A stretch of DNA of 64,000 nt, from the NCBI RefSeq assembly GCF_048544455.1, contig NC_133535.1, forward strand, positions 82,150,120 through 82,214,119, read 5' to 3'. The notes beneath the pieces were generated by a model. That model had not been told where the DNA came from. It saw only the letters and a program-made list of their open reading frames with translations, and searched no databases. Of this stretch, positions 47,106 to 58,887 are shown piece after piece. This stretch comes from Silene latifolia. Taxonomy: Eukaryota; Streptophyta; Magnoliopsida; Caryophyllales; Caryophyllaceae. A program made the translations under genes and the position numbers. Every line of letters begins with the position of its first letter. Positions within the stretch are counted from its first letter, which is position 1.

Positions 47106-47941
47106 AGAGGTGATCATGGGCCGGGTCCAAGCATTAAATTAAGCCCAAGTGCGCGGGTCGGGCCGGGCTACAAGTGCGGGCCTATTTTGTCGGCCCAAAC
47201 CCGGCCCATGCGGGCTTTCGGGGCAATTCGGGCTAAATATTTTTCCTCTTGAAATAAGTTTAGAAATCCCCATTATGAAGTTATAATACTTTGTGTATTT
47301 GTTATCAAAAATTTCGTATAGAATTGTGTGATTTTTTTCGAGTATTGCAATTAAGAAGTAGTAACCTAATGTAGCTTTTATGAACGTACTGCTTGAGGTG
47401 ACTCATATAAACTAAATGCACAATTTTTAGTAGTGTAATAATATATTTTAGTGCGGTGCTCACTGGTATGTTGTTGTAGTTTTGTAATTGATTTGATATT
47501 TGTTTTTCTTTAGGCTCAAAAACATTGACTTAGCACGCCGATAATGGTAAACAATTTATCGGCACTAGTATGATACAAAATCATTAGCTCATTTTTTATC
47601 ATATAAATACTGGTGAAGGAAAATACTAAGCCTTATCAGACTAATACATGTAAACAAGTTATTACGGCTTATTTACAATACAATAATTGATTGGTTAATT
47701 ATTTTACTTAATGCTTATTACCATTCTTAAATTGTACATATTCGTAAATTTTGCATATGTTCGGGCCGGACCGGGCCAAAATTCGGGCCGTAAAGGCGGC
47801 CCAAACCCGGCCCTATTATATTGAATCGGGCCATGGGCTTCGGGCCATGGGCTTTTCGGGCCTAAAATCGAGGCCCAAGCCCGGGGAAAAATCGGGCTGG
47901 GCCGGGTCGGGCTAGCGGGCCTGGGCCATATGATCAGCCCT
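47106..47941. mobile_element. Non-autonomous hAT directly upstream of the RlmN gene
   Basis: TIRs AGAGGTGATCA and (other strand) AGGGCTGATCA, with dense subterminal GGGCC/GGCCC words at both ends and an AT-rich middle. The flanks are acctttttt on both sides, so the duplication is probably accttttt but the T-run blurs it. Its edge is 97 bp from the RlmN start codon. Confidence 0.8.
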
Positions 47942-47953
47942 ACCTTTTTTGTA

Positions 47954-48192
47954 CTCCCTCCATTATTTTATATATGTCATTCTCACATTTCGAGATAGTC
48001 ACTTCTCTCTTCAATATCTCTAAAAATATATGAGCTAATAATATAAAATGTATACTCTTATGAAAGCAAATTTCATGACGAATCTAACAATATAATTTTT
48101 ATAATTTTTTTTAAAGTATTTTTTTTATAAAAATCAAAGTCAAAGGCTTACCTCGTAAAACGAAAACGTCATATATAAAATAACGGAGGGAG
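47954..48192. mobile_element. Stowaway MITE
   Basis: TA target duplication; TIRs CTCCCTCCATTATTTTATA and CTCCCTCCGTTATTTTATA extend about 25 bp with two mismatches. 239 bp. It starts 12 bp beyond the hAT. Confidence 0.92.
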
Positions 48193-48770
48193 TATATAAA
48201 ACTCTTCGGTTTTGCTCCGGGTTATCTATCGTGTTATTGCCAATTTGGGCTGGGACTTGCTATATTGCGTCCTTATAAATTATAAATCACTTTTTTATAG
48301 GAAAATGTAAACTTTTTCATTAAAACTCAAACACTCTAAACATTATAATATTAAGGCATAGTTATGAACTAACTTCCTTATCGACTACAAATCTTATTCA
48401 CCCAATTAGTTATTTCAACCCTCTTACTCTTAAGATTGCAATATTGCAATCGAAGCCTTACATTATTTCTAACCTGCAAGGCCAACACTTCAAGTCTCAC
48501 CATGACATAGTCCACACGACTTCTGTTTCTACTCATCCACAAATGATATATCAATGCAGCCAGAATAACTCTTATGACTTTTTTTTACATAAGGATCTAA
48601 ATCTCATATTGCTCCACCATGACATAGTCCTCATAATTACCTGTTACGCTCTTTTAACATTCTTTATTTTTCTGTATTGCCCTTTTTATCTCTCTAAAAC
48701 ATATCTCTAAACTTAAATATTGTTTTAATGAAAATGCTACCGACGACGATTTGGGTTGGGACTTGTTATA
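48193..48770. other. No gene; short duplicated words
   Basis: A phrase around 48240 (aatttgggctgggacttgct) recurs in altered form near 48748. Otherwise unremarkable AT-rich DNA. Confidence 0.4.
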
Positions 48771-48773
48771 TCT

Positions 48774-49110
48774 CTAAAACATATCACACACACTTAACTC
48801 CTCATCCCTAAGGTCTCTCACATGACATAAAATCAATTGTCCTCCCTTCCTTAAACAAGATTTTAAGGTAACAGTAGAAATAAGTTTTATTTTAGGCTTA
48901 ACAACAAACTCCTTATAAGATACCATTACTCCCTTAGGTCCCCTCAAGGTGACTTTCTTTTGGTGATAATCAATAAAGGCGCTATATTTTCCCAACCAAT
49001 CCATCCCTAAGATTACCTCAAAACCTCCCAAGGGCTCAATTAAGTCAGAATGAAAAATAACCTCCCCAACCTTAATAGGTACTTCTTTATTGTAACAATT
49101 AAGAAATTAA
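48774..49110 (-). pseudogene. Ty3 retrotransposon aspartic protease fragment
   Basis: The minus strand reads an upstream FHSDLIEPL, then GGFEVILGMDWLGKYSAFID and KKVTLRGPKG, the C-terminal half of a Ty3 (chromovirus-type) retropepsin. The active-site half is lost; the LTR starting at 49129 probably interrupted it. The frame ends soon after LRDEEL. Confidence 0.75.
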
Positions 49111-49154
49111 AGAGTGAAACCAAAGGTGTAATACCACGTTTTTCTGAGTTTAGT

Positions 49155-49294
49155 TACTCGGCCGATTAGGAGGGACTCGGTCGAGTAAGGTGTCGTGTGT
49201 TTTCTGGTCAGGCTACTGCCCAGGAACACTCGGCCCAGTAGTGAGATACTCGGCCGAGTAAGGCTTGCTCGGCCGAGTACTCAACCGAGTACTC
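49155..49294. repeat. Palindrome cluster 1 (TACTCGGCCGAGTA)
   Basis: About six forms of the 14-bp palindrome in 140 bp, some perfect (tactcggccgagta), some with one or two changes. Confidence 0.85.
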
Positions 49295-49587
49295 AAAACC
49301 GACACCGGACCAAAAACCGACTCAAAATTCAAATCCCGACTCCAACAATGAGTCAAACCGAGTCAAACACAAAAAACAAAACTTTTCAAGACTTCCATGT
49401 TAAGTATTTCCCGGAATGCTTCATGGTCAAGTACAAATCATGTCATCCAAAACATAGGATAGAACAAATCATGATTTCAATTGCGTGATAGTGACAAAAC
49501 ACCTCGAAGACCCGCGAATTGGCTCGCGCCTCTTCGAGCAACCCATGCGGCCACGTCGCTCAAAACGCACACAACCACCCATTTCTC

Positions 49588-49595
49588 TATAAATA
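49588..49595 (+). promoter_or_regulatory. LTR TATA box
   Basis: TATAAATA in cattTCTCTATAAATACCC; consistent with a U3 promoter. Confidence 0.55.
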
Positions 49596-50149
49596 CCCAT
49601 CTTCACACACCATAACACCTTACGCGAGTGTCTGCCTCCTCATTTCTCCCTTAAAATTCTAGACTCGACTTCTTAAGTCACAAACCGACACGTGTTTTCG
49701 ATCTACCAATCGAAAACACAAGCCTTACACATTGTTTGTATCATCATCGTGCATTAAATCACTTTACCGACCATCTCGACCAACTACACCATCACTAAAC
49801 TTAAAACACTCTTTTACATTGCTAAAACGGTTTTCAAACCGAGTTTTTCGACCAAACAAGTTAATACACTTTCGTCGATTTCTCGTCTCAAGTCTAGCAT
49901 GTAAGTATGAGGGTGTAAAAATCCTCTTCTATCATATTTTTCATCTGTTTTATGACTATAACATGCTAAAACATGCATAACATGATTCAAATATGGGATA
50001 AATGAGCCAAAACCGGATTTTGGATGGAGACAGGGGCTGCTTGTATAGCAGTAGGGCTCGCGCCTAAAACCCCTCTCAGGCCTTAATCCAGTCGTGTTTG
50101 GTTTCATCTTCCCCCTTTATTTCATTTCTTATTTGTAATCGGTTTTTAC

Positions 50150-50565
50150 CATTTCAAATATTAGAAATCATTTTCATAATAAAATTTTAACCATAAAACA
50201 TTTTCACCCTTGGTTCGTAATACCATGACGGTTTAATCCGTGTTTCGGTGATAATATTTGGTTAATTACATTTTAAAAGGTGTTTTAAAACCTTTTATCT
50301 CATTTCTTTACATTTTCATAACAAACTTTTAGCCATAAAACATTTTCACCTTTGGTTCCTAATACCATGACGGTTTAATCCGTGTTTCGGTGATAATATT
50401 TGGTTAATTACATTTTAAAAGGCATTTTAAAACCTTTTATTTCATTCCTTTACATTTTCAAAACAAATGCATTAGTCATAAATACAAAATCACCCTTGGT
50501 TCTATATACCATGTCGGATTTTAACCCGAGTACGGTAATAAACATTGACTAATCACAAACAAATG
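50150..50565. repeat. Three-copy tandem repeat in the LTR
   Basis: Units of 142-144 bp sharing accatgacggtttaatccg, ggtgataatatttggtta and cattttaaaagg. The third unit is diverged. Confidence 0.85.
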
Positions 50566-51470
50566 AACTTATAACAATTAGTTCATAATCCTTTTCAAAA
50601 CTATTCATGTCAAGCTTGCAAAACCGAACCCGACATCGAATATTGTCAAAATAATGATAATTATTCAAGTCTCATTCTTCGTATCGACACAAAAGCGGTC
50701 TAAACGACCTTTTAAAATTAAGACGGGTTCAAACACCCTCTTTTCAAATCATTTTACAAACCTTTTAATGGTCAGAAGACGTCCCTTCCATCGTCTGTTA
50801 ACCCACGCCTAAACTCATTTTCCAAATTTCAAACCAGGACAGGCTCGTTTGCATCGCCTGATGGCTCGCGCCTATATATGCTTACCCTGATTCCTTCCAG
50901 CACTTGTCTAGGACTATCCCGACTTCGGTTAACACGAATACAGGACGGATCAGATGACGAATCTGCCCATTTTACATTGTATTTACAAAATGCCTTACTA
51001 AGACAAATGGATCACGTTATGCACCATAAACCTAACTCGGTAAATAAACGTTTAATTTCCGTTTTCCATGAAAATCAACTTTAAATCCAACTCGACATCA
51101 AATACTTGATACTTGGATAAAACAACCGACATAGAAAGCTTACATGTTAGGTTTAAACTTGTGGATGCGCATTCATGCATTTACCCGTTTTATCAACTAT
51201 TGCATTTAACCAACCAAGATCGATTAGTAGAGGCCGCTACCGCGGGCGGGATTGGGTGTCCGATTAAAGGGCTTCCCAATACGTACCTTCACCTCTTACT
51301 CATAAACTTTGGATAGTGGATGACCTTATCGAGGGCGTATGAGAGTCATTCTAGAGATATGATGCTAAAGAGGGACGACTCCTTATCTTTAGTACCTATG
51401 TCAAACACCGCTTTTTGCCTTGGTTGACCTAGGTATAAAGTGGATTTGAACCAAGAATCCCACAAATGCT

Positions 51471-51488
51471 TGGTGGCGACTCCGAACA
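51471..51488 (+). other. Primer-binding-site-like sequence
   Basis: TGGTGGCGACTCCGAACA a few bases after the LTR. TGGCGACTCC is the start of the primer site seen in Ogre/Tat-type Ty3 elements. Confidence 0.4.
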
Positions 51489-51602
51489 TCTCTTGCGTCG
51501 TTTCGAGACCCTTGCCGAGACAAAACCGACCGATCTAAAACGATCCGGCCGAAAGCATTTTTACGCCGCCGAGCGTGGCTTTCAAAAGTCCGCTGCTATT
51601 GA

Positions 51603-53350
51603 CAGGCTAATCGTATACCTACCAAAAATAACCAATTGGTCTCTAACTAATATAGTTAGGGAAGTCGGGATCGTATCCACAGGGAGGCTATTTGCAAATC
51701 TAAATGTCAATTCAAGTCTGTCTGAGTCACAAAATTGGGGGTTTTGAGATGGGTTTCTCTATTAACTAAGGTAGCAAACAAAAGAAAGTTAATTATAAAC
51801 GGATTCAAATAAGAGAGAAATAGCTAGGACGGTCGGTTCACCGCGGTCTACAACGATCTAAGGTAAGGTCAACGGTCAGCAATAAACGGTCTGAAGGGTA
51901 CTGAACAGGTCCTCTCGGTCCACTATTCGCCATAGAACTCTAATGTAGCTCTCGCCCTAGTTAGAATATTATATTGTTCATAGCAAGTCTTCGCATTTTC
52001 CAATCTCTCGATCCAGGTCAAGGTTTAACAAGATGGTCAATTAATTATGTGCACTTAATTAATCAAACCGCTATCAGATGCCACGATTAACAATTCAGAC
52101 GGAGTAAACAGCTAGACCTAAAACCCAAACACATTATGTCATAGAACCGCCGATCCCCTAAATCCTAGCATAAAAGAATTAGCTACGCATAATTAAATGG
52201 AAAACAACAATTAAAGAAGAAGAGAAATAGAAGAATTGCATGACGGAATTAAATAAATAAACTAGCATAAAGCGGAGCGAATAAGAACAATAATAAAAAT
52301 AAGGTATGAAGAACAATTGAAATTACCGAAATAGGGAAAAGAAAGATTACAAGTTTAGATCCTGAAAGGCTGAAATTCCCAGAACAAAGTAACGTAAAAG
52401 TGGTTTTTGCCAAAGTGAAAGATGCCCTAATAATGTTCTCAGCTTGTGTTTTTGTAGGAATAGCTGATAATTATTAACTAAACAACTAATGGGCCGAATT
52501 AACAAGTTAAGCAAACACGGCCTGGTAAGTAAAACAGTCGATTGACCAAAATTCCAGTTGATCGACTAAATAGGACAAGCGCCAGGTCTCCAGTTAGCAA
52601 AAAGTCGATCGACCACAGAGACAGTCGATCGACTAAATATACCAGTCGATCGACTATAATAACCAGTCGATCGACTTTTCTTCAGCGCGCATTTCCTGCA
52701 CCGCGCACTGAATTTCAAACGGTCGCCATTTCTTCGTTACTTGGGCAAATAAAGCGTTTTTGGTGGAGTTGGAAAGCTAAGAGAATAAGCTTTCACCTCC
52801 AATTAGAATAAATTGATTATCATTTGTAGAACTCGAGTTATGACTCTTCAAAGTAGGCACTAGTAATGTGAAGCCTTTCTTTTGCTCGCTAAGCTTCTTT
52901 ACTTCACCAAGTACTCCAAAAGGATGGTTTCCAAGCTCATTTCCATGAAGACCAAGATTTCAAGCTTTCATGATGGGTTCTAACTTATTTGCACATACTC
53001 GAGCCTATAACCTTCATAAAACACAACACGACCCAAAGTAGCCAAAACAAGGGAGAATAGTAGCTTATGCTACTCAATAATGTATAGAAATGCGTGCAAA
53101 AGAATAGAATAATTGTATGAAATAGGCATGCATCAGCTATGTCCACAGATTGGCTGGCGTCGCAGGTGGCCCTTGTCCACAGATTAGCGACTTCGCTGGG
53201 GACAACTAGGACACTTGTGTCATTGTGATCCCTAGATGGTGAGACTCGAACGAGGTCTTGGTTGAAATGCATTAATTGATATTACGGTCATAGTCGGGTT
53301 CCTTGTCCGGGCCCACAACCTAATGATATAGTGTTCAATTGCACCAACTT
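51603..53350. other. Unresolved LTR-like stretch
   Basis: No open frame of note. It contains gtcgggatcgtatccacagg, a phrase I associate with plant repeats, the second palindrome cluster, and near 53187 a primer-site-like agcgacttcgctggggac. The likely content is the LTR and leader of another Ty3 element, but I could not fix its ends or strand. Confidence 0.3.
52534..52677. repeat. Palindrome cluster 2 (AGTCGATCGACT)
   Basis: Six forms of cagtcgatcgact in 145 bp; three are perfect and close together at 52622-52677. Confidence 0.88.
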
Positions 53351-53545
53351 TCCTCCTTATTTTCATACTTTCCGACTCAATTCGAGTTGGTTTTATACGT
53401 TTTGCCTTGCATTTTGTACCCCGATTCGCTAGTCTATGATATTATGCCCCTTTTGCAGGTTTTGAGGCGGAAATGGAGGAATCGGAGTAAGAGAGACGGT
53501 TTGATGGGATAAGTATGAAGAAAGGAGGAAGATATGCTGAGAGGA

Positions 53546-53871
53546 GCTCCCAACCGGTAGGCAGGCAGCCGGTCAGCCGGCTGGGACTCACCCCCAACAC
53601 TTAGCATGGCAATTTGGGAGGAAGGTTATAGAGAACTCCCAGCCGGTCAGGCCGAGCGCAACAAGAAGGAGGAAAGTGAAGGAAGTTCCTGAGAACTCCC
53701 AGTCGGTCAAGCCACCGCCAGCGGCCAGCCGGCTGGGAGTGCAAGCTGAAGGATAAAGTCAAAAAAGAAGAAGAAAAGTCAAATGAGCTCCCAGCCGGTG
53801 GACCACCGGCAGCCGGTCCACCGGCTAGAGGCACCTGATGATATCACCGGCAGCCGGTCGACCGGCTGGGA
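53546..53871. repeat. Palindrome cluster 3 (CCCAGCCGG / CCGGCTGGG)
   Basis: Four to five units that open with ctcccagccgg and close with ccggctggga, with extra ccgg words inside. It ends about 57 bp before a TATA box. Confidence 0.85.
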
Positions 53872-53927
53872 CCCCTCTTCCGCATTTTACCTTTATTTGT
53901 AATTTTCACCCTAATCCGTGTGCAACC

Positions 53928-53935
53928 TATAAATA
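53928..53935 (+). promoter_or_regulatory. Probable TATA box of the Athila-like element
   Basis: TATAAATA in caacctataaatacccc, directly after palindrome cluster 3 and about 1 kb before gag. Confidence 0.5.
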
Positions 53936-54940
53936 CCCCCTCCCTTAATCATTTGTACACACAAACTTAGATCTGAAACTTTCCTTTAATTTATGCAATC
54001 TTTCTTTAATCAAAGCACTAATCTTTTCTTAATCAATATTAATTATCTAGTAAAATTAGCTTAGTAATAGTTATTATCAATTGTTTACATTTGGTTATTG
54101 GGTTTTATTTTGGAGATATTGAAGAATTTCTTCCTTAATTCAATAAAGTAGCAATATTTCTTTATTGTTGGTATAATTCTCTTCTTTATTTAACTTGTTT
54201 GCTCAATAGTTTACATTTCCTTTTGATATTTAGTAATTGTTCATCTTTTCAAAATGTTTGTTCCCATGTTTGTTTGTTTTTACTCATTTGTTTACATTTG
54301 CTTTGCTACCATGTGTGAGTAGTCTCCCACTAGGTTTTAGGGGGAACCTAAGTGGGGGTTTAAGTTAATCAAATGGGTTGTTAACATGTGTTTTTGGGTG
54401 GTTATATTAGTGTTCATAATCATGCATTGAAGGTGTTTGTTGAATTGTGTCTATGAAAGTTCATACTTTTCTACAATATTTGCTTAGCTTCCTTATGAAT
54501 GAGAGTTTATGTGGTTGCTTGATAGTATGTTTATGATGAGATAGGATGCTAAATGATGATTCTTGTGTCCATCTTAAGATGAGGTTAAGAAATTGACTCG
54601 CTTTCTTCACTAATATCTACCCGGAAAACTTTTGACACCCATTGATTGACCAACCTTGCTTAGGGGAACCCAACTACCTTAGTTCTTAAATCAATCGTTT
54701 ACATATCTAGTTATCTACTTGCTTTAGTTTAAATTTAGTTGTTAGTCTTAAACCAATCCTCATCTTACTTGACTAAACTTAGACCAACCAAACCCACTCA
54801 TTCTACCAATCATTGAAACCACAACCCAACTACGATCAAACGACACAATTGAGACTCCAATAGAAAACCCATTTCACGACTTTCAAATTCCAACTCCACC
54901 TCAATCACCACCCCCTCAAATACCAAACCCACCACCTCTA
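53936..54940 (+). other. Leader of the Athila-like element
   Basis: Non-coding up to about 54750. From there the gag frame is already open upstream of the listed Met (TPPQSPPPQIPNPPPL), so the true gag start may lie earlier. A clear primer-binding site and LTR boundary were not found. Confidence 0.45.
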
Positions 54941-56977
54941 ATGGCTTTACGAGACCACAATCGCCCTATCCACAATGATGCTTGTAACCCAATTAATTTC
55001 GGCACCTTGGCTCCCAACAACTTTGAGATGCACCCCGCCCAAGTGGGGTTGATTGAAAAAGACTTGTTTGGAGGACACATTAAAGAATATGCTCATGCTT
55101 ATCTAAGAAAGTTCAAGATAAAAGTCTCTATGATGAAAAAGAACGGGGTATCCGAAGATACACTAAAGATGATGTTGTTCCTATTCTCCTTGACGGGTAA
55201 GGCGGACCGATGGTTGAATGTTCACCCTCCGGACACATTCACAACTTGGGACGCTTTAGCCAAGGCATTCATGGCCAAGTACTATCCATCATCCAAGACC
55301 GCCATGCTTCGAAATGAAGTCCACACTTTCCAACAAGAGGATGGAGAATCCTTAGGTGAAGCATGGGATAGATATCAAGACCTTATCGCTAGTTGCCCTC
55401 ACCATGGGATTCCGGAGTGGTATGTCACCCAAACCTTGTTGCCTAGAACTAAAGAAATGGTGAATGCCTCCGCGGGAGGGGGATTTGATCATTTGGGTGA
55501 TGAGGAAGGGGCGCCACTAATTAAGAAGATGGTGGACTCGAAGGCCAACTATGGATCAAGGGGAAATATGCTTAGGAGGAATGGCCGATATCCTAAGGAG
55601 AACTCTTCTAGTTCAAATGCCGAGACAAATGCTAAGCTTGATCTTCTCACCAAGCAACTCTAGAAATTGCAAAGGAATTAAGTTCATCAAGCTACCTTCT
55701 CTCATGGTCCACCCATGGAGGAGGTAGTCCAAGTTTCATCTTGTGAGTTATGTGGGGGTAGTGGTCACACTTTTGACATGTGTGCCAATAACTATAATGT
55801 GGGGTATGAGGAGAATGTCTAAGATGTTAATGCCTTCCAAAGCTATAACAACAATACAAGACCACCACGACCACCCTATAACAATCTCAATGTCTATAAC
55901 CCAAACACCAACTTCTATCATCCGGGATTGAGGAACCACCCCAACTTTAGCTACAAGGGTACCAATGTTCAAAACCCGCAACATCTTCAACCACAAGCCC
56001 CAAATACCAATCCACCCGGGTTTTCTCAACCTAGAGGTGGATATCCTAATCAAAGGAACACCAGAAACCAAAACCAAAACTTTGGGAACCAACCTCAAGG
56101 GTACCAAGATTTTGGAGGCAATCAAAACACCCAAGGGTTCTATCAAGGGAACCAAATGAACCAAGCTAATCAAGGATTTGGGCAAGGGTATGCTCAAGGG
56201 TTTAAAAATCAAGGTCAAGGACCAAACTTCAACAACAATGGCCCTAGAGGGAATTATTAAGGGGGACAAGGTCCCAACACTCGGAATTACTATGGGTTCC
56301 CTTTACCCATAGCTAACCAACCTTATCAAGAACCCCAAGGTGACCCCTCCCAAAATGAAATTATGAGGGTGGTGAAGAACATGCAAATGCAACATAGCCA
56401 AGACATGACTAATTTCATAAAAGCTACTCAACAAGAAAATGCTAATCAAAGACTTGCCCAACAAAAGGAAATAAGGGAATTGGAGGCCCGATTGGCTTCT
56501 CATGCTCTTGCTAACCCTCATAGGCCACCAGGTGGCTTATTAGCTTAAGGGCAAATATCCAAGGATGCCTCAACTAGCCACCAAGCACATGCGGTGGTCT
56601 TGAGAAGTGGAATAGAGCTTGAAGACCCCTACAAGCATCTTGAGATAGAAGTTGATGCAGATCCAAAGAGAAAGAGGATGGAAGCGAATGGTGGAAGGAA
56701 AAGCCCACCGATGACATCATCGGCTCGAATGAGTAAAGCTAAGAAAGGGAAGAGAACATGTGGAGGACCTTCAAGCGGGAAAACACAAGTGGAAAGGGAA
56801 ATTGACGATTTGGTTGAAAATTTACCTTATGAAGAAGAAAGAGGTGAAGATGCTACCAAAGAGGTGCTCCTACAACCCACTACTAAGGTAACAAAGAATG
56901 CGAATCCCCCCAAAGGTACTTTCCGATTCTCGACTTGTTTCTCATATACCTTGCCCCTTAAGAGCCATAAAGAGTAG
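54941..56977 (+). pseudogene. Athila-like gag, interrupted by stops
   Basis: One frame carries the whole gag with stops at about 55661, 55679, 55820, 56258 and 56546. The capsid region is intact in the first 240 residues: FGTLAPNNFEM, LRKFKIKVSMMKKNGVSED, TGKADRWLNVHPPDTFTTWD, GESLGEAWDRYQDL. After the first stops comes the knuckle CELCGGSGHTFDMC (CX2CX4HX4C, 55742-55783), then an Asn/Gln/Gly-rich tract (56000-56260), a coiled-coil-like Gln/Glu stretch and a basic region. The frame is lost to a shift near 56920. Most stops are TAA or TAG, one base away from Gln codons. Confidence 0.85.
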
Positions 56978-57640
56978 GGAAAACTTCAAGTATGCCAAGT
57001 TTTGTGACATGGTTGTGAAACTTGAAGTAACCTTACTCTTTACGGAAGTGATCTTGAACATGCCAACTTACTCAAAATTTTTAAAGGATATATTGACTAA
57101 GAAAAGAGTCTTGGGTGACCAAGAGATAGTGGCAATGGAAGAGGCATGTAGTGCTCATATCCTTAACAAGATGCCCACTAAACTTGGTGACCCGGGAAGC
57201 TTTTCAATTCCTTGTATAGTTGGTGGTGTTCCTATATCAAGAGCTATTTGTGACTTGGGAGCAAGTGTGATTGTTATTCCTTTAAAAGTTGCAAAGAAAA
57301 TTGGCATTCATAGTCTTGCTCCTACTACCATAACCCTCCAATTGGCGGATAGGTCCGTCAAGCGCCCTTTGGGGGTGCTTGAAGACATACCCATCAAAGT
57401 TGAGAAGTATTTAATCCCGGTTGACTTTGTTGTACTTGACATCCCGGAGGATAGCCACACCCCCATTATCCTAGGTAGCCATTCTTGGCTACCGAAGGAG
57501 TGCTTATTGATGTGAGGAATGGGCGGCTAACCTTCCAGATTGAAGGCGAGAATGTCGAGTCTAATCTTCCAAATTTGATGAAAGGACCCAAAGTTGAAAG
57601 AGTAAGTACTATTGGAATGATTGATTAAGTAGTTGATGCG
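56898..57640 (+). pseudogene. Athila-like aspartic protease
   Basis: In the shifted frame: FSIPCIVGGVPISRAICDLG continuing ASV, the Asp-Leu-Gly active site of this lineage, then VILGSHSW-like PIILGSHSWLPKE. A shift near 57490 ends the frame; the next frame resumes with TFQIEGENVESNLPNL and stops again before RT. Confidence 0.8.
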
Positions 57641-58860
57641 GTGGCTCGAGAAGAGTCGGAAATGAAAGAGGTCTTCCAAATCTCCCTACATGATGAGGAA
57701 ATGAAAGAAGACCATGAGGTCGATGATGGACTTTTGAAGAAGGTGGAGGGACTTCTCCCTCCAAAGGTACAACTCAAACCTCTACCTCCCTCACTTAAGT
57801 ATGGCTTTCTTGGTGAGGGGGAATCTTATCCCGTGATAATCAATGCCAACCTTAGTGAGGCCCAAGAACAAAAACTTTTGACAGTCTTGAAAGCTCACAA
57901 AAGCTCACTAGGGTATAACATTGAGGATATCAAGGGACTATGTACAAGCTTGTGCATGCATAGAATCGTTCTAGAGGAGGGAAGTCAACCCAAGGTTGAT
58001 GGTCTAAGGCGAATAAACCCCAAGATGGCCGAGGTTGTGAAAAACGAAGTTTTAAAATTGCTTGAGGCCGGGATTATTTACCAAATCACCGATAGTAAGT
58101 GGGTGAGTCCGTTCCATGTGGTACCCAAGAAAGGAGGGGTAACCATGGTGGAACAAGAGGACGGGACTCACTTGCCTACTAGACCAGTGACCGGGTGGCG
58201 AATGTGCATACATTATAGAAAACTGAATGCCGCCACCCTTAAGGAGCATTTCCCCATCCCCTTCATTGACCAAATGCTAGAGTGGCTAGCGGGGTATGCC
58301 TATTATTGCTTTCTCGATGGATACTCCGGGTTTTTCCAAATCTCAATCCACCCGGAGGACTAAGAGAAAACAACTTTTACATGCCCCATAGGAGTTTATG
58401 CATATCGTAGAATGCCATTCGGGTTGTGCAATGCACTCGGTACCTTTCAAAGGTGAATGATGGCTATCTTTTTAGACTTCTTTGAGAAAAGCATGGAAGT
58501 CTTCATGGACGACTTTAGTGTCCATGGAGACTCCTTTGATCATGGGCTAGTTAATTTGACGAATGTGTTGAAGAGATGTGAGGAGCACAACCTTGTCCTA
58601 AATTGGGAGAAATGCCATTTCATGGTATAGGAAGGGATTATGCTCGGTCACGTTATCTCTAAAGGGGTATTGAGGTCGATGGTGCTAAGGTTGCGGTAAT
58701 AGAAAAATTGTCACCTCCTTCCAATCTGAAGGGAGTGAGGAGTTTTCTAGGCCACGCCGGGTTTTATAGGCGTTTCATTAAGGATTTTTCAAAGATAGCA
58801 AAGCGATTGATCTCACTACTCCTCAAAGATGTGCCTTTTGTATTTGATTAACCTTATCTT
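57641..58860 (+). pseudogene. Athila-like reverse transcriptase, several stops
   Basis: RT motifs in order: LEAGIIYQITDSKWVSPFHV, VPKKGG, GWRMCIHYRKLNAATLKEHF, CFLDGYSGFFQISIHPED, then a stop; TCPIGVYAYRRMPFGLCNAL, stop; the catalytic FMDDFSVHG; EKCHFMV, stop; a frameshift in GHVISKGV near 58665; and the thumb/connection with GHAGFYRRFIKDFSKIA. At least four in-frame stops plus one shift make it non-functional. The catalytic Asp pair is kept. Confidence 0.9.
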
Positions 58861-58887
58861 GAGTCTTTCCATAGGTTCAAGGAAGCA

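Larger units (their letters stand above)
49129..51464 (+). repeat. Long LTR of a Ty3-type element (about 2.3 kb)
   Basis: Begins TGTAATACCAC and ends AATCCCACA, TG...CA style, followed by a primer-site-like sequence at 51471. It contains a TATA box at 49588-49595, a palindrome cluster upstream of it and a tandem repeat downstream. No second copy lies in the window, so the boundaries rest on these signals alone. The internal region after it seems cut off near 51600. Confidence 0.5.

Noticed and set aside
53222-53262. tRNA-like T-arm on the minus strand (gttcgagtctcaccatc)
   Set aside because: B-box-like word only; no matching acceptor stem or anticodon arm could be built around it.
55748-56269. 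173-aa minus-strand frame
   Set aside because: Shadow of the Asn/Gln/Gly-rich gag region on the plus strand; no family motif.
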